DNA of 54,428 nt from Burkholderiaceae bacterium (GTDB lineage Bacteria > Pseudomonadota > Gammaproteobacteria > Burkholderiales > Burkholderiaceae_C), in assembly GCA_019234815.1 (NCBI GenBank), contig JAFALA010000016.1, positions 1-54,428 of the forward strand. Reading direction: 5' to 3'. Within the stretch, counting starts at the first letter, position 1. Each line of letters begins with the position of its first letter. The position numbers and the translations under genes are program-made. Below, one piece after another: positions 20,429-30,405 of the stretch. The notes beneath the pieces are model-generated. The model was not told the DNA's origin. It saw only the letters and a list, made by a program, of their open reading frames with translations, and ran no database searches.

Positions 20429-20460
20429 AATTGAGTAAAATGGTCGGACATAAGTAAGGG
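20429..20460 (+). promoter_or_regulatory. Probable isc promoter with overlapping IscR site
   Basis: The AT-rich stretch around AATTGAGTAAAATGGTCGG and ACATAAGTAAGG lies 50-80 bases before iscR, where isc promoters carry type-1 IscR sites. It contains a TAAAAT-like -10 and partial dyad GAGTAAAA/GGTC. The match is by eye, and the exact hexamers are uncertain. Confidence 0.4.
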
Positions 20461-20510
20461 TTTTCTCCGGTGTGTGAGTTTCAGGGTCTGAGTGACCGAA
20501 GGAGAGTGAC

Positions 20511-21044
20511 ATGCGTCTCACGACCAAAGGCCGTTTTGCGGTCACCGCCATGATCGATCTGGCGCTGCGTGAAAACAGCGGTCCGGTGGCCTTGGCCGCC
20601 ATCAGCCAGCGGCAGCAGATCTCGCTTTCCTATCTGGAACAGCTGTTCGGCAAGCTGCGCCGCCACGAGCTGGTGGAAAGCACTCGCGGCCCTGGCGGCG
20701 GCTATTCGCTGGGCCGCAAGTCCGACCAGATCACCGTGGCCGATATCATTGTGGCCGTTGACGAGCCGATCGACGCCACAGGCTGCGGCGGCAAGGAAAA
20801 CTGCATGGGCGAGGACACCGGCCGCTGCATCACGCACGAACTCTGGACCAGCCTGAATGCCAAGATGATCGAGTACCTCGATTCCATCTCGCTGCGCAAG
20901 CTGGTGGACGATCAGGTGGCCAAGGGGGTCACCATCGAGCAGAACACGATCAAGCGGGCCATTTCCTCGCAGCCCGTGGTCAAGCCCATACGCATCACCG
21001 CCCCCAATTCCGTGTTTGCCCTGGGCAGCACCGTCAACAAGTAA
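20511..21044 (+). CDS. iscR: IscR, Fe-S-sensing Rrf2 regulator
   Basis: A 177-aa Rrf2-family repressor of the isc operon that binds a [2Fe-2S] cluster. The winged helix [19 protein letters not shown] and the recognition helix [15 protein letters not shown] are canonical. Cluster ligands C92, C98 and C106 lie in [22 protein letters not shown]; the last spacing is two residues longer than in E. coli, and H109 is available as fourth ligand. GAAGGAG is 7 bases before the ATG. Cluster-loaded IscR would repress this operon, so expression tracks Fe-S demand. Confidence 0.97.
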   Translation: MRLTTKGRFAVTAMIDLALRENSGPVALAAISQRQQISLSYLEQLFGKLRRHELVESTRGPGGGYSLGRKSDQITVADIIVAVDEPIDATGCGGKENCMGEDTGRCITHELWTSLNAKMIEYLDSISLRKLVDDQVAKGVTIEQNTIKRAISSQPVVKPIRITAPNSVFALGSTVNK

Positions 21045-21058
21045 ACCGTTTGTTATTC

Positions 21059-22279
21059 ATGGATATGACCCCGCACTTCCCGATTTACATGGACTATGGC
21101 GCGACGACACCGGTCGATCCGCGCGTGGTGGACGCCATGGTGCCCTGGTTGCGTGAGCACTTCGGCAACCCGGCTTCGCGCAGCCACGCCTGGGGCTGGG
21201 AGGCCGAGGCGATCGTCGAGAAGTCGCGCGAGCAGGTGGCCGCGCTGATCGGCGCGGACCCGCGCGAGATCGTCTGGACCTCGGGCGCCACCGAATCCAA
21301 CAACCTGGCCATCAAGGGCGCGGCGAATTTCTACGCCTCGCGCGGCAAGCACATCGTCACCGTCAAGACCGAGCACAAGGCCGTGCTCGACGTGTGCCGC
21401 GAGCTGGAGCGCCAGGGTTTCGAGGTGACCTACCTCGACGTGCAGGAAGACGGCATGGTGAACCTGGATGCGTTCAAGGCCGCGCTGCGTCCCGACACCA
21501 TCCTGGCCTCGGTGATGTATGTCAACAACGAGATCGGCGTGATCCAGGACATCCCCACACTGGGCGCCATCTGCCGCGAGCGCGGCATCATCTTCCACGT
21601 CGACGCCGCGCAGGCCACCGGCAAGGTCGACATCGACCTGGCAACCCTGCCGGTCGACCTGATGAGCCTGGCCTCGCACAAGACCTACGGACCCAAGGGC
21701 ATCGGCGCGCTGTACGTGCGGCGCAAGCCCCGCGTCCGCCTGGAGGCGCAAATGCACGGCGGCGGCCACGAGCGCGGCATGCGTTCGGGCACCTTGCCCA
21801 CGCACCAGATCGTTGGCATGGGCGAGGCCTTCCGCATCGCGCGCGAGGAGATGGCCGTTGAGCGGCCGCGCATCCAGGCCTTGCAGCAGCGCCTGCTGAA
21901 GGGTCTGAGCGACATCGAGCAGGTGTTTGTCAACGGCAACCTGGAGCACCGGGTGCCGCACAACCTGAACATGTCGTTCAACTTCGTCGAGGGCGAGTCG
22001 TTGATCATGGGCATCAAGGGCATCGCGGTGTCGTCCGGATCGGCCTGCACCTCGGCCAGCCTGGAGCCCAGCTATGTGCTGCGCGCCCTGGGCCGCAGCG
22101 ACGAGCTGGCGCATTCGTCGCTGCGCATGACCATCGGTCGCTTCACAACCGAAGAAGAAATCGATTACGCCGTCAGCACGCTCAAGGACCGTGTGGCGAA
22201 GCTGCGCGAGCTGTCTCCGCTGTGGGACATGTACAAGGACGGCATTGACATCAGTGCCATTCAATGGGCTGCCCACTGA
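21059..22279 (+). CDS. iscS: IscS, cysteine desulfurase
   Basis: A 406-aa PLP enzyme that takes sulfur from cysteine for Fe-S clusters and tRNA thiolation. The N-terminus ([16 protein letters not shown]) has Gly where most IscS have Ser in the SATTP motif. PLP-binding Lys208 lies in [12 protein letters not shown], and the catalytic Cys330 in [14 protein letters not shown], on the long mobile loop of group I enzymes. Two starts, ATG 21059 and ATG 21065, are possible; neither has a clear Shine-Dalgarno, which would fit coupling to iscR ending 14 bases upstream. Confidence 0.96.
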   Translation: MDMTPHFPIYMDYGATTPVDPRVVDAMVPWLREHFGNPASRSHAWGWEAEAIVEKSREQVAALIGADPREIVWTSGATESNNLAIKGAANFYASRGKHIVTVKTEHKAVLDVCRELERQGFEVTYLDVQEDGMVNLDAFKAALRPDTILASVMYVNNEIGVIQDIPTLGAICRERGIIFHVDAAQATGKVDIDLATLPVDLMSLASHKTYGPKGIGALYVRRKPRVRLEAQMHGGGHERGMRSGTLPTHQIVGMGEAFRIAREEMAVERPRIQALQQRLLKGLSDIEQVFVNGNLEHRVPHNLNMSFNFVEGESLIMGIKGIAVSSGSACTSASLEPSYVLRALGRSDELAHSSLRMTIGRFTTEEEIDYAVSTLKDRVAKLRELSPLWDMYKDGIDISAIQWAAH

Positions 22280-22315
22280 GGGGCTGGCGCACGCAAGGAA
22301 TGCAGGAGAACTATC

Positions 22316-22702
22316 ATGGCATACAGTGACAAGGTCGTAGACCACTACGAAAACCCCCGTAACGTCGGCAGCTTCGAGAAGGGCGACGAGACCGTCGGCA
22401 CCGGCATGGTCGGCGCGCCGGCCTGCGGCGACGTGATGAAGCTGCAGATCAAGGTGAATCCGTCCACCGGTCTGATTGAGGACGCCAAGTTCAAGACCTA
22501 TGGCTGCGGCTCGGCCATCGCGTCGAGCTCGCTGGTGACCGAATGGGTCAAGGGCAAGACCCTGGACCAGGCGCTGGACATCAAGAACACCCAGATCGCT
22601 GAAGAACTGGCCTTGCCGCCGGTCAAGATCCACTGCTCCATCCTGGCTGAAGATGCCATCAAGGCGGCGGTGGACGACTACCGCGCCAAGCACGTTCAGT
22701 AA
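22316..22702 (+). CDS. iscU: IscU, Fe-S cluster scaffold
   Basis: A 128-aa scaffold on which IscS and ferredoxin build the [2Fe-2S] cluster. The three cluster cysteines are in [20 protein letters not shown] and [12 protein letters not shown], and the Asp in CGD is present. The LPPVK motif recognised by HscA appears as [15 protein letters not shown] stands 8 bases before the ATG. Length and order directly after iscS are canonical. Confidence 0.98.
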   Translation: MAYSDKVVDHYENPRNVGSFEKGDETVGTGMVGAPACGDVMKLQIKVNPSTGLIEDAKFKTYGCGSAIASSSLVTEWVKGKTLDQALDIKNTQIAEELALPPVKIHCSILAEDAIKAAVDDYRAKHVQ

Positions 22703-22749
22703 AAAACAGAGTTCGCAGAATTCGGAAAAAAAGATCGGGAAACAGCAGG

Positions 22750-23073
22750 ATGTCAGTCACCTTGACCGAAGCCGCGGCACGCCATGTGACGCGTTATATC
22801 GCCAAGCGCGGCCGCGGGGTCGGCGTGCGCCTGGGCGTGAAGACCACCGGCTGTTCGGGCCTGGCCTACAAGCTTGAATACGCCGACGAGGTGGGGCCGG
22901 ACGACGTGGTGTTCGAAGGTCATGGCGTGAAGGTGCTGATCGACCCCAAGAGCCTGCCGTATCTGGACGGTACCGAGTTGGACTTTGTGCGTGAAGGTTT
23001 GAACGAGGGCTTCAAGTTCCGCAATCCGCGCGAGAAGGATCGCTGCGGCTGCGGTGAATCGTTCCGGGTTTGA
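22750..23073 (+). CDS. iscA: IscA, A-type Fe-S carrier
   Basis: A 107-aa A-type carrier that passes clusters from IscU to client enzymes. The three conserved cysteines are in [16 protein letters not shown] and the C-terminal CGCGESF. The signature block [31 protein letters not shown] is typical. It sits between iscU and hscB as in other proteobacterial isc operons. Confidence 0.97.
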   Translation: MSVTLTEAAARHVTRYIAKRGRGVGVRLGVKTTGCSGLAYKLEYADEVGPDDVVFEGHGVKVLIDPKSLPYLDGTELDFVREGLNEGFKFRNPREKDRCGCGESFRV

Positions 23074-23090
23074 GCGTCGCTGGGTGTTGA

Positions 23091-23609
23091 ATGAATCTCG
23101 GCGACGACGATTTCAGTCTGTTTGACCTGCCCAGGCGTTTCGCGCAGGACCGCGCCGACATCGACGCCCGCTGGAAAACCTTGGCGGCCCAGGTTCATCC
23201 GGATCGGTTCGCATCGCACGGTGCTTCGGCACAACGCCTGTCCATGCAATGGGCCATGCGTGTCAACGAGGCGCACAAGCGGCTGCGTGATCCGCTCAAG
23301 CGGGCGGCCTATCTGTGTGAGCTTGGTGGTGTCGATCTGGAGGCGCACAGCAACACCCGCATGCCAGGCGACTTCCTGATGGAGCAGATGGCGTGGCGGG
23401 AAGCCTTGGATGACGCGCACGACGTGCTGGCCGTGCAGGCGCTTGATGAACAAGTCGCCGCGCGCGAGCGTGAATGGTTGGACAAGGCCGGGCACCTGCT
23501 GGACGACAAGAATGACGCGGCTGCCGCCGCGCAGCTGGTGCGGGCCCTGATGTTCGTGACGCGCTTTCGCGCCGACATCGACAAGCGCCTGGACGCATTG
23601 GGACATTAA
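23091..23609 (+). CDS. hscB: HscB, J-domain co-chaperone for Fe-S assembly
   Basis: A 172-aa co-chaperone that delivers IscU to HscA and stimulates its ATPase. The N-terminal J-domain starts FSLFDLPRRFAQD and carries the HPD tripeptide in AAQVHPDRFASHG. The C-terminal three-helix domain (FLMEQMAWREALDD, then the acidic helices) is the IscU-binding part. It is 6 bases from hscA, consistent with one transcript. Confidence 0.97.
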   Translation: MNLGDDDFSLFDLPRRFAQDRADIDARWKTLAAQVHPDRFASHGASAQRLSMQWAMRVNEAHKRLRDPLKRAAYLCELGGVDLEAHSNTRMPGDFLMEQMAWREALDDAHDVLAVQALDEQVAAREREWLDKAGHLLDDKNDAAAAAQLVRALMFVTRFRADIDKRLDALGH

Positions 23610-23615
23610 AACAAC

Positions 23616-25472
23616 ATGGCATTGCTGCAGATTTCAGAACCGGGCCAATCGCCCAATCCGCACGAGCGCCGCATCGCCGTGGGCATCGACCTGGGCACCA
23701 CGCATTCGCTGGTGGCTTCGGTGCGCCATGGCGTGGCCGAGTGCCTGCCGGATGAACAGGGCCGCGTGATTCTGCCGTCCGCCGTGCGCTATCTTGGCGA
23801 AGGGCGCCGGCAGATCGGTGTCGAGGCGCTGGAGCAGCAGTCGGAGGACCCTGAGAACACGGTGGTCTCGGTCAAGCGTTTCATGGGGCGCGCCCTGTCT
23901 GATATTGCCAACCGTGCGCATCTGCCTTACCAATTCGAAGACACGCCGGGCATGCTGAGCCTGGCCACCCGCGAGGGCCTGAAGTCGCCGGTCGAGATCT
24001 CGGCCGAGATTCTGGCGACCTTGCGCTACCGTGCCGAGGACAGTTTTGCCGACGATCTGTTCGGCGCCGTCATCACGGTGCCGGCTTATTTCGACGACGC
24101 GCAGCGTCAAGCCACCAAGGATGCGGCCCAGCTGGCCGGCCTGAAAGTGCTGCGCCTCATCAACGAACCTACCGCTGCAGCCATCGCCTACGGCTTGGAC
24201 AACGCCAGCGAGGGGCTTTATGCCGTCTACGACCTGGGCGGCGGTACTTTTGATATTTCGCTGCTGCGTCTGACGCGCGGTGTGTTCGAAGTCGTGGCCA
24301 CGGGCGGCGATGCGGCCCTGGGCGGCGACGATTTCGATCGCGCGCTGGCCGATTGGGCACTGGCTCAAAGCGGTTTGACGCTCAGCAGCGCCCACGACAA
24401 GCGTGCCGTGCTGGTGGCGGCGCGCCGGGCCAAGGAGGCGCTGACCGACCACGAGCAGACGACGTTGCATTGCAAGCTCAACGCGGGTGACTTGATCCTC
24501 GACGTGACGCGCGAGCAGTTCGAAATCCTCACCTCTGCCTTGCTCGACAAGACCCTGCAATCGGTGCGCCGCGTGCTGCGCGACGCCAAGGTCAAGGCCG
24601 AGGAGGTGCAGGGCACGGTGATGGTCGGCGGCTCGACCCGCATGCCTTGTGTGCGCGTGGCCGTGAGCCGACTGTTCGGCAAGGACGTGCTGACCAACCT
24701 CAATCCCGACGAGGTGGTGGCGCTGGGCGCCGCCGTCCAGGCCAACCAGTTGGCCGGCAATGCCGCCGACGGCGAGTTGCTGCTGCTCGACGTGGTGCCG
24801 CTCTCGCTGGGGCTGGAGACCATGGGCGGGCTGGTCGAGCGCGTGATCGAGCGCAATTCCACCATTCCCGTGGCCAAGGCGCAGGACTTCACCACCTTCA
24901 AGGACGGCCAGACCGCCATGGCCGTGCACGTGGTGCAGGGCGAGCGCGAACTGGTCAACGAGTGCCGCTCGCTGGCGCGCTTCGAGTTGCGCGGCATTCC
25001 GCCGATGGCGGCCGGCGCTGCGCGCATCCGCGTCAGCTTCCAGGTCGATGCCGACGGCTTGCTCAGCGTCTCGGCCACCGAGCTGACCTCGGGCGTCGAG
25101 GCCGCCATCAGCGTCAAGCCCAGCTACGGCCTGAGCGACGACCAGATCGCCGGCATGCTGAAGGACGGATTCGCCAGCGCCGAGTCCGACATGCAGGCCC
25201 GCGCACTGCGCGAGGCGCAGGTCGAGGCTGAGCGCATGGTGCTGGCCACGCATTCGGCGCTCGATGCCGATGGCGATCTGCTCGACGCGGACGAGCGTGC
25301 AGCCATCGACGAGCTGATGTCTACGGTTGTCAAATCGGCCCAGGGGCAAGACGCCGGCGCGATCAACTCTGCTGTCGAAGCCTTGGCCAAAGGCACGGAA
25401 GCCTTTGCCGCGGCGCGCATGAACCGTGGCATACGCCAGGCCTTGGCGGGGCGCAGCATCGATCAGATGTGA
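23616..25472 (+). CDS. hscA: HscA, Hsp70-type chaperone for Fe-S transfer
   Basis: A 618-aa specialised Hsp70. The nucleotide-binding domain shows [45 protein letters not shown] and [10 protein letters not shown]. The substrate-binding domain begins near residue 390 and would grip the LPPVK motif of IscU. The phosphate loop has THSL rather than the NSC/NSV of DnaK, as expected for HscA. Length is normal. Confidence 0.98.
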   Translation: MALLQISEPGQSPNPHERRIAVGIDLGTTHSLVASVRHGVAECLPDEQGRVILPSAVRYLGEGRRQIGVEALEQQSEDPENTVVSVKRFMGRALSDIANRAHLPYQFEDTPGMLSLATREGLKSPVEISAEILATLRYRAEDSFADDLFGAVITVPAYFDDAQRQATKDAAQLAGLKVLRLINEPTAAAIAYGLDNASEGLYAVYDLGGGTFDISLLRLTRGVFEVVATGGDAALGGDDFDRALADWALAQSGLTLSSAHDKRAVLVAARRAKEALTDHEQTTLHCKLNAGDLILDVTREQFEILTSALLDKTLQSVRRVLRDAKVKAEEVQGTVMVGGSTRMPCVRVAVSRLFGKDVLTNLNPDEVVALGAAVQANQLAGNAADGELLLLDVVPLSLGLETMGGLVERVIERNSTIPVAKAQDFTTFKDGQTAMAVHVVQGERELVNECRSLARFELRGIPPMAAGAARIRVSFQVDADGLLSVSATELTSGVEAAISVKPSYGLSDDQIAGMLKDGFASAESDMQARALREAQVEAERMVLATHSALDADGDLLDADERAAIDELMSTVVKSAQGQDAGAINSAVEALAKGTEAFAAARMNRGIRQALAGRSIDQM

Positions 25473-25504
25473 GCCAGATCGCAATCACTTTATCGGACAC
25501 CCTC

Positions 25505-25843
25505 ATGCCCACCATTAAGATCCTGCCGCACGCCGAGTACTGCCCGGACGGCGCCACCGTGCAAGCGCCCGCCGGCACCACGATCTGCGAGGCGCTGCTC
25601 GACAACCACATCGAGATCGAGCATGCCTGCGACCAGGTCTGTGCCTGCACCACCTGTCACGTGATCGTGCGCGAAGGCTTTGCCTCGCTCAGCGAGATGG
25701 AGGAGGGTGAGGAAGACATGCTGGACCGCGCCTGGGGCCTGGAGCCCAACTCGCGCCTGAGCTGCCAGGCCATCCTGGGGCAGAAGGACGTGACGGTCGA
25801 GATTCCCAAGTATTCGATCAACCACGCCAAGGAAAAGCACTGA
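25505..25843 (+). CDS. fdx: Isc-type [2Fe-2S] ferredoxin
   Basis: A 112-aa adrenodoxin-like ferredoxin that supplies electrons for cluster assembly. Ligands form the C-x5-C-x2-C...C set: EHACDQVCACTTCHV, with the last in RLSCQ. The acidic helix LSEMEEGEEDMLD is the partner-binding surface. ATG 25505 (MPTIKILPHAEYCPDG) is the family start; an in-frame extension upstream looks spurious. No iscX follows; instead tsaD begins on the next base after the stop. Confidence 0.96.
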   Translation: MPTIKILPHAEYCPDGATVQAPAGTTICEALLDNHIEIEHACDQVCACTTCHVIVREGFASLSEMEEGEEDMLDRAWGLEPNSRLSCQAILGQKDVTVEIPKYSINHAKEKH

Positions 25844-26881
25844 ATGCGCGTCCTGGGCTTCGAGTCTTCGTGCGACGAGACCGGCGTGGCGCTGGTCGAG
25901 GTGCCGGACCACGGGCACGGCCTGCCGCGCCTGCTCGCTCAAGCCCTGCACAGCCAGATCGCCATGCACCAGGCCTACGGCGGCGTGGTGCCGGAGTTGG
26001 CCTCGCGCGACCACATTCGGCGCGTGCTGCCGCTCACGAGAGACGTGCTACGTGATGCGGACCTGACCTTGGCGGATATCGACGTGGTCGCCTACACGCA
26101 AGGCCCCGGCCTGGCTGGCGCTTTGCTCGTGGGGGCGGGCGTGGCGGTGTCGTTGGCGGCAGCGCTCGGCAAGCCGGCGTTGGGCGTGCATCACCTGGAA
26201 GGGCACCTGCTGTCGCCGTTCCTGTCGGTGGACCCGCCGGAGTTTCCTTTCGTGGCCTTGCTGGTGTCGGGCGGCCACACGCAGCTGATGCGGGTCGACG
26301 ACGTCGGCAGCTACGAGATCCTGGGTGAGACCATAGACGACGCCGCTGGCGAAGCCTTCGATAAAAGTGCCAAGCTGCTGGGCCTGCCTTATCCGGGAGG
26401 TCCGCACCTGGCAAAGTTGGCGCAGGCGGGCAATCCACTGGCGTTCGAGTTGCCGCGTCCGCTGCTGCGCAGCGGCAAACCCGACTTCAGCTTCGCAGGC
26501 TTGAAGACGGCCGTGCTCACGCAGGTTAAGCGGCTCGGTGACGCACCCAGCGAGCAGCAGCGCGCCGACCTGGCTGCGTCCACGCAGGCGGTCATCGTCG
26601 AACTGCTGGTGCGCAAATCGCTGCTGGCGCTCAAAGAGACGGGACTGAAGCGCCTGGTGGTGGCGGGCGGCGTCGGCGCCAATGCGCTCTTACGCCAGGA
26701 ACTCAACGAGGCCTGTGCCAAGCGCAGCGTGCGCGTGCACTACCCTGAATTGAGCCTGTGCACCGACAACGGCGCCATGATCGCGATGGCCGCGGGCATG
26801 CGGCTGCAGCGCGACATGGGCCGCTTGCGGCGCGACGGCTCGTTCGAGGTCAAGCCTCGCTGGGACCTGGCGAGCGCCTGA
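25844..26881 (+). CDS. tsaD: TsaD, tRNA t6A37 threonylcarbamoyltransferase
   Basis: A 345-aa ASKHA-fold enzyme that transfers threonylcarbamoyl from threonylcarbamoyl-AMP to A37 of ANN-decoding tRNAs, with TsaB and TsaE. The N-terminus is [17 protein letters not shown], and the metal-binding histidines lie in [14 protein letters not shown]. The nucleotide loops [21 protein letters not shown] and [13 protein letters not shown] are present. Its ATG directly abuts the fdx stop, so it is probably expressed as the last gene of the isc operon. Confidence 0.97.
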   Translation: MRVLGFESSCDETGVALVEVPDHGHGLPRLLAQALHSQIAMHQAYGGVVPELASRDHIRRVLPLTRDVLRDADLTLADIDVVAYTQGPGLAGALLVGAGVAVSLAAALGKPALGVHHLEGHLLSPFLSVDPPEFPFVALLVSGGHTQLMRVDDVGSYEILGETIDDAAGEAFDKSAKLLGLPYPGGPHLAKLAQAGNPLAFELPRPLLRSGKPDFSFAGLKTAVLTQVKRLGDAPSEQQRADLAASTQAVIVELLVRKSLLALKETGLKRLVVAGGVGANALLRQELNEACAKRSVRVHYPELSLCTDNGAMIAMAAGMRLQRDMGRLRRDGSFEVKPRWDLASA

Positions 26882-26898
26882 GCGTTCCGGCCGATCGA

Positions 26899-27339
26899 TC
26901 AGCTGACCGTCAGGTGCGTGGCGCCCTTGGCCTGGCGCTTGGCCAGGCTCAGCGTCAGCACGCCATGGTCCATGCTGGCGCTGGAGTCCGACTGGCTGAT
27001 TTCTTCCGGCAACGTGAAGCTGCGCGAGAAGCGCGAGAACGAGCGTTCGCGGTAGATCACGCGCTCGCCTTCCTTCTTCTCTTTATCCTTGCGGACTTCG
27101 GCGTCGACATTGATGCGACGCCCGTCGATGGCGATCTTGACCGCCTCCTTGGGAACGCCAGGCATGTCCAGCTTGACGGTGTAGGACTTGTCGGTTTCGC
27201 TGACGTCCAGCGCCGGGCTGCGCATGGCGCTTTGGGCATTCTGGTTGTCGCCGCCCCAGGCGCCCAGGCTTTCGTCGAACAGACGCTCCAGGCTGCGGGT
27301 GAAATCGGACACATTGCGGTTCACGGGTACGAGAAACAT
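26899..27339 (-). CDS. Small heat-shock protein, Hsp20/alpha-crystallin
   Basis: A 146-aa holdase chaperone that binds unfolding proteins as oligomers. The alpha-crystallin domain runs from about SPALDVSETDKSYTVKLDMPGV to the end, with the AxxxxGVL-like signature SASMDHGVLTLSLAKRQ. The N-terminus (MFLVPVNRNVSDFTRSLERLFDE) matches the small Hsp20 group of Burkholderiales. AGGAGG stands 6 bases before the ATG at 27339, ruling out longer versions. A CCCCATTT on the minus strand (27512-27505) resembles an RpoH -10, but no good -35 accompanies it. It converges on tsaD. Confidence 0.92.
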   Translation of the reverse strand: MFLVPVNRNVSDFTRSLERLFDESLGAWGGDNQNAQSAMRSPALDVSETDKSYTVKLDMPGVPKEAVKIAIDGRRINVDAEVRKDKEKKEGERVIYRERSFSRFSRSFTLPEEISQSDSSASMDHGVLTLSLAKRQAKGATHLTVS

Positions 27340-27550
27340 GAGAGCCTCCTGAAAGGGTTGGTGCATCGTTGCAGTGCCGACGAACGGTGGGCATCGGCTT
27401 CCCATGCCATGAAGATTGCGCACGGCAGACGGCTTTTCAAGACGGTTTCGGCGTGCTTTTTGACCTGACGCAGAAATACTTGCCTGGCGTCCACCTGGCC
27501 CTTGAAATGGGGCTGCGGCGCCCACAATTGGATTCGCTTGGCCGACATGG

Positions 27551-27579
27551 GTGACGCCCGGCGCAATCTCATCTATAAT
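27551..27579 (+). promoter_or_regulatory. rpsO promoter
   Basis: GTGACG (27551-27556) and a consensus TATAAT (27574-27579) are separated by 17 bases, a good sigma-70 promoter. Transcription would start near 27585, giving a leader of about 170 nt before rpsO. Confidence 0.75.
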
Positions 27580-27584
27580 CGAAT

Positions 27585-27754
27585 GGCTTTGCTTCTTGGC
27601 TTCAAGAAAGTCATCTTGAAAGCAAAACGGCAAAGCGAAAAAGCACGGCATGGGTCGGTTTCACCCGTGGCCGCAAGTTAAAAACCTGGAAACCGTTTGA
27701 GTGTTGCACGGTCTGTGCAGCCCGGCGGCTTCCGATATTTCAAGGAACGCAAAT
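27585..27754 (+). promoter_or_regulatory. Long structured rpsO leader
   Basis: The leader can form nested hairpins: outer arms GCTTTGC (27586-27592) and GCAAAGC (27630-27636 region), and inner arms GCTTCAAGA / TCTTGAAAGC. A second potentially structured part lies around GGTCGGTTTCACCC. Ribosomal protein S15 represses its own mRNA through leader structures in several bacterial groups, by different folds. A similar role here is inferred from length and structure only. Confidence 0.4.
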
Positions 27755-28024
27755 ATGTCGACCGCCGATATCAAGAAGGCTGAAATCGTCAAGGCCAACG
27801 CCCGCAGCGCCAATGACACGGGCTCGCCCGAAGTGCAAGTGGCCCTGCTGACTGCCCGCATCAACGAACTGACCCCTCACTTCAAGACCCACGCCAAGGA
27901 CCACCACGGCCGCCGCGGTCTGCTGAAGATGGTCAATCAGCGCAAGAGCCTGCTGTCCTACCTGAAGAGCAAGGACGCTTCGCGTTACACCGCGCTGATC
28001 CAGAAGCTGGGCCTGCGCAAGTAA
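27755..28024 (+). CDS. rpsO: 30S ribosomal protein S15
   Basis: An 89-aa primary 16S-rRNA-binding protein of the small subunit platform. The sequence [42 protein letters not shown] with [24 protein letters not shown] is the canonical S15. AAGGA lies 9 bases before ATG 27755. It is followed by a terminator and then pnp, the usual proteobacterial pairing. Confidence 0.98.
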   Translation: MSTADIKKAEIVKANARSANDTGSPEVQVALLTARINELTPHFKTHAKDHHGRRGLLKMVNQRKSLLSYLKSKDASRYTALIQKLGLRK

Positions 28025-28043
28025 GCACCGCATGAGCATGGAG

Positions 28044-28081
28044 AGCCTGTCTGGATTGTTTGCCAGCACAGGCTTTTCTTG
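28044..28081 (+). terminator. Terminator between rpsO and pnp
   Basis: AGCCTGTCTGG (28044-28054) pairs with CCAG-C-ACAGGCT (28063-28074) with a single bulged C and an 8-nt loop, then TTTTCTTGTTT follows. Some transcripts would stop here, while readthrough would reach pnp. Confidence 0.85.
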
Positions 28082-28125
28082 TTTCTAAAGAAACGATTTT
28101 TTTGGAGTTGGGCTGAAGTGGCGAC

Positions 28126-28186
28126 GATGTGTCATTCCAATGTCTCCCCCGGCGTCGATGCCGCGGAAGTCGCTGGAATGGCATCC
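28126..28186 (+). promoter_or_regulatory. Long hairpin in the pnp leader, possible RNase III site
   Basis: GATG-TGT-CATTCCA (28126-28139) can pair with TGGAATG-G-CATC (28174-28185) around a GC-rich inner arm. A long stem just before pnp resembles the RNase III-cut hairpin through which PNPase represses its own mRNA in enteric bacteria. The parallel is inferred. Confidence 0.5.
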
Positions 28187-28254
28187 CGCCAAACCGAGTT
28201 CCACTCCCGGTCCTGGGCCGCACCGCAAGCGGTCCGATCACTGAGGAGAAATGC

Positions 28255-30396
28255 ATGAGCATGTTCAACAAAGTCAGCAAGACCTTCCAATGGGGTCAGC
28301 ACACCGTCACGATGGAAACCGGCGAGATCGCTCGCCAGTCGACCGGCGCTGTGGTCGTCAACATCGATGACACCGTGGTGCTCGCCACCGTAGTGGCCAA
28401 GAGCGAAGCCAAGGCCGGCCAGGACTTCTTCCCGCTGACGGTCGACTACCTGGAAAAGACCTATGCCGCCGGCAAGATCCCTGGCAGCTTCTTCAAGCGT
28501 GAAGGCCGTCCCAGCGAGCTGGAAACCCTGACCTCGCGCCTGATCGACCGCCCGATCCGTCCGCTGTTCCCCGAAGGCTTCTTCAACGAAGTCCAGGTGG
28601 TCGTGCACGTGATGTCGCTGAACCCTGAAGTGCAGGCCGACATCGCTGCGCTGATCGCCACCAGCGCCGCGCTGGCTGTGTCCGGCATCCCGTTCAACGG
28701 CCCGATCGGCGCCGCACGCGTCGGCTACGTCAACGGCGAATACGTGCTGAACCCCGGCAAGACGCAACTGCTCGATTCCAAGCTGGACCTGGTCGTCGCC
28801 GGTACCGAAGCCGCCGTGCTGATGGTCGAGTCGGAAGCGCAGCAACTGAGCGAAGAGATCATGCTGGGCGGCGTGGTGTTCGGCCACGAGCAAGGCAAGG
28901 TCACCATCAACGCGATCCATGAGCTGGTGCGCGACGCCGGCAAGCCGAGCTGGAACTGGACCGCACCGGCCAAGAACGAGCCCTTCATCGCCAAGGTCAC
29001 GGCCCTGGCCGAAGAGCAACTGCGCGCCGCCTACCAGATCCGCTCCAAGCAGGCTCGCACCACCGCCTGCCGCGAAGCCTATGCCAAGGTCAAGGAAGCC
29101 CTGACCGCCGAAGGCGTGGAATTCGACGGCGTCGAGGTCGACGGCCTGCTGTTCGAGATCGAAGCCCGCATCGTGCGCAGCCAGATCCTGGCCGGCGAGC
29201 CCCGCATCGACGGTCGCGACACCCGCACCGTGCGCCCCATCGAAATCCGTGCCAGCGTGCTGCCGCGCGCCCACGGTTCGGCCTTGTTCACCCGCGGCGA
29301 AACGCAGGCGCTGGTTGCCGCAACGCTCGGTACCGAGCGCGACGCGCAGACCATCGACGCGCTGGCTGGCGAGTTCACCGAACACTTCATGCTGCACTAC
29401 AACATGCCCCCGTTCGCCACCGGCGAAACCGGTCGCGTGGGCAGCCCCAAGCGCCGCGAGATCGGCCACGGCCGTCTGGCCAAGCGCGCCCTGGTGGCCG
29501 TGCTGCCGAGCAAGGAAGAATTCCCGTACTCGGTCCGCGTGGTGTCGGAAATCACCGAATCGAACGGTTCTTCGTCGATGGCCTCGGTCTGCGGCGGCTG
29601 CCTGTCCATGCTGGACGCCGGCGTGCCATTGAAGGCGCACGTGGCCGGCATCGCCATGGGCCTGATCAAGGACGGCAACCGCTTCGCCGTGCTGACCGAC
29701 ATTCTCGGTGACGAGGATCACCTCGGCGACATGGACTTCAAGGTGGCCGGCACCACGGCAGGCGTGACCGCGCTGCAGATGGACATCAAGATCCAGGGCA
29801 TTACCAAGGAAATCATGCAGGTGGCCCTGGCCCAGGCCAAGGAAGCCCGCCTGCACATCCTCGACAAGATGGTGTCGGCGGTGGCCACGGCCTCGTCCGA
29901 GGTGTCGGAATTCGCGCCGCGCCTCTACACCATGAAGATCAACCCCGAGAAGATCCGTGACGTGATCGGCAAGGGCGGCGCCACCATCCGCGCGCTGACC
30001 GAAGAAACCGGCACCCAGATCGACATCGGCGAAGACGGCACCATCACCATCGCCTCGACCGACGCCGACAAGGCCGCCCACGCCAAGAAGCGCATCGAAG
30101 AGATCACCGCTGAAGTCGAAGTGGGCAAGGTCTACGAAGGCCCCGTCACCAAGATCCTGGACTTCGGCGCCCTGATCAACCTGCTGCCCGGCAAGGACGG
30201 CCTGCTGCACATCAGCCAGATCGCCCATCAGCGCGTCGAGAAGGTGACCGACTTCCTGAAGGAAGGTCAGATCGTCAAGGTCAAGGTCCTCGAAACCGAC
30301 GAAAAGGGCCGCATCAAGCTGTCCATGAAGGCGCTGATTGACCGCGACGCCGCTCCGGCAGCGGATGCTGCGCCGACGGAAGCGGCAGCGGAGTAA
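28255..30396 (+). CDS. pnp: Polyribonucleotide nucleotidyltransferase (PNPase)
   Basis: A 713-aa phosphorolytic 3'-to-5' exoribonuclease, the exonuclease of RNA degradosomes. Two RNase PH-like cores are visible: the first with [27 protein letters not shown], the second with [13 protein letters not shown] and [22 protein letters not shown] domain ([20 protein letters not shown]) and an S1 domain ([35 protein letters not shown]) close the protein. GAGGAG precedes ATG 28255, and the length is typical. It follows rpsO. Confidence 0.98.
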   Translation: MSMFNKVSKTFQWGQHTVTMETGEIARQSTGAVVVNIDDTVVLATVVAKSEAKAGQDFFPLTVDYLEKTYAAGKIPGSFFKREGRPSELETLTSRLIDRPIRPLFPEGFFNEVQVVVHVMSLNPEVQADIAALIATSAALAVSGIPFNGPIGAARVGYVNGEYVLNPGKTQLLDSKLDLVVAGTEAAVLMVESEAQQLSEEIMLGGVVFGHEQGKVTINAIHELVRDAGKPSWNWTAPAKNEPFIAKVTALAEEQLRAAYQIRSKQARTTACREAYAKVKEALTAEGVEFDGVEVDGLLFEIEARIVRSQILAGEPRIDGRDTRTVRPIEIRASVLPRAHGSALFTRGETQALVAATLGTERDAQTIDALAGEFTEHFMLHYNMPPFATGETGRVGSPKRREIGHGRLAKRALVAVLPSKEEFPYSVRVVSEITESNGSSSMASVCGGCLSMLDAGVPLKAHVAGIAMGLIKDGNRFAVLTDILGDEDHLGDMDFKVAGTTAGVTALQMDIKIQGITKEIMQVALAQAKEARLHILDKMVSAVATASSEVSEFAPRLYTMKINPEKIRDVIGKGGATIRALTEETGTQIDIGEDGTITIASTDADKAAHAKKRIEEITAEVEVGKVYEGPVTKILDFGALINLLPGKDGLLHISQIAHQRVEKVTDFLKEGQIVKVKVLETDEKGRIKLSMKALIDRDAAPAADAAPTEAAAE

Positions 30397-30405
30397 AGCG
30401 TCGTC

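Noticed and set aside
27505..27535. An RpoH heat-shock promoter for hsp20
   Set aside because: CCCCATTT on the minus strand fits a -10, but no CTTGAA-like -35 stands at the right distance.
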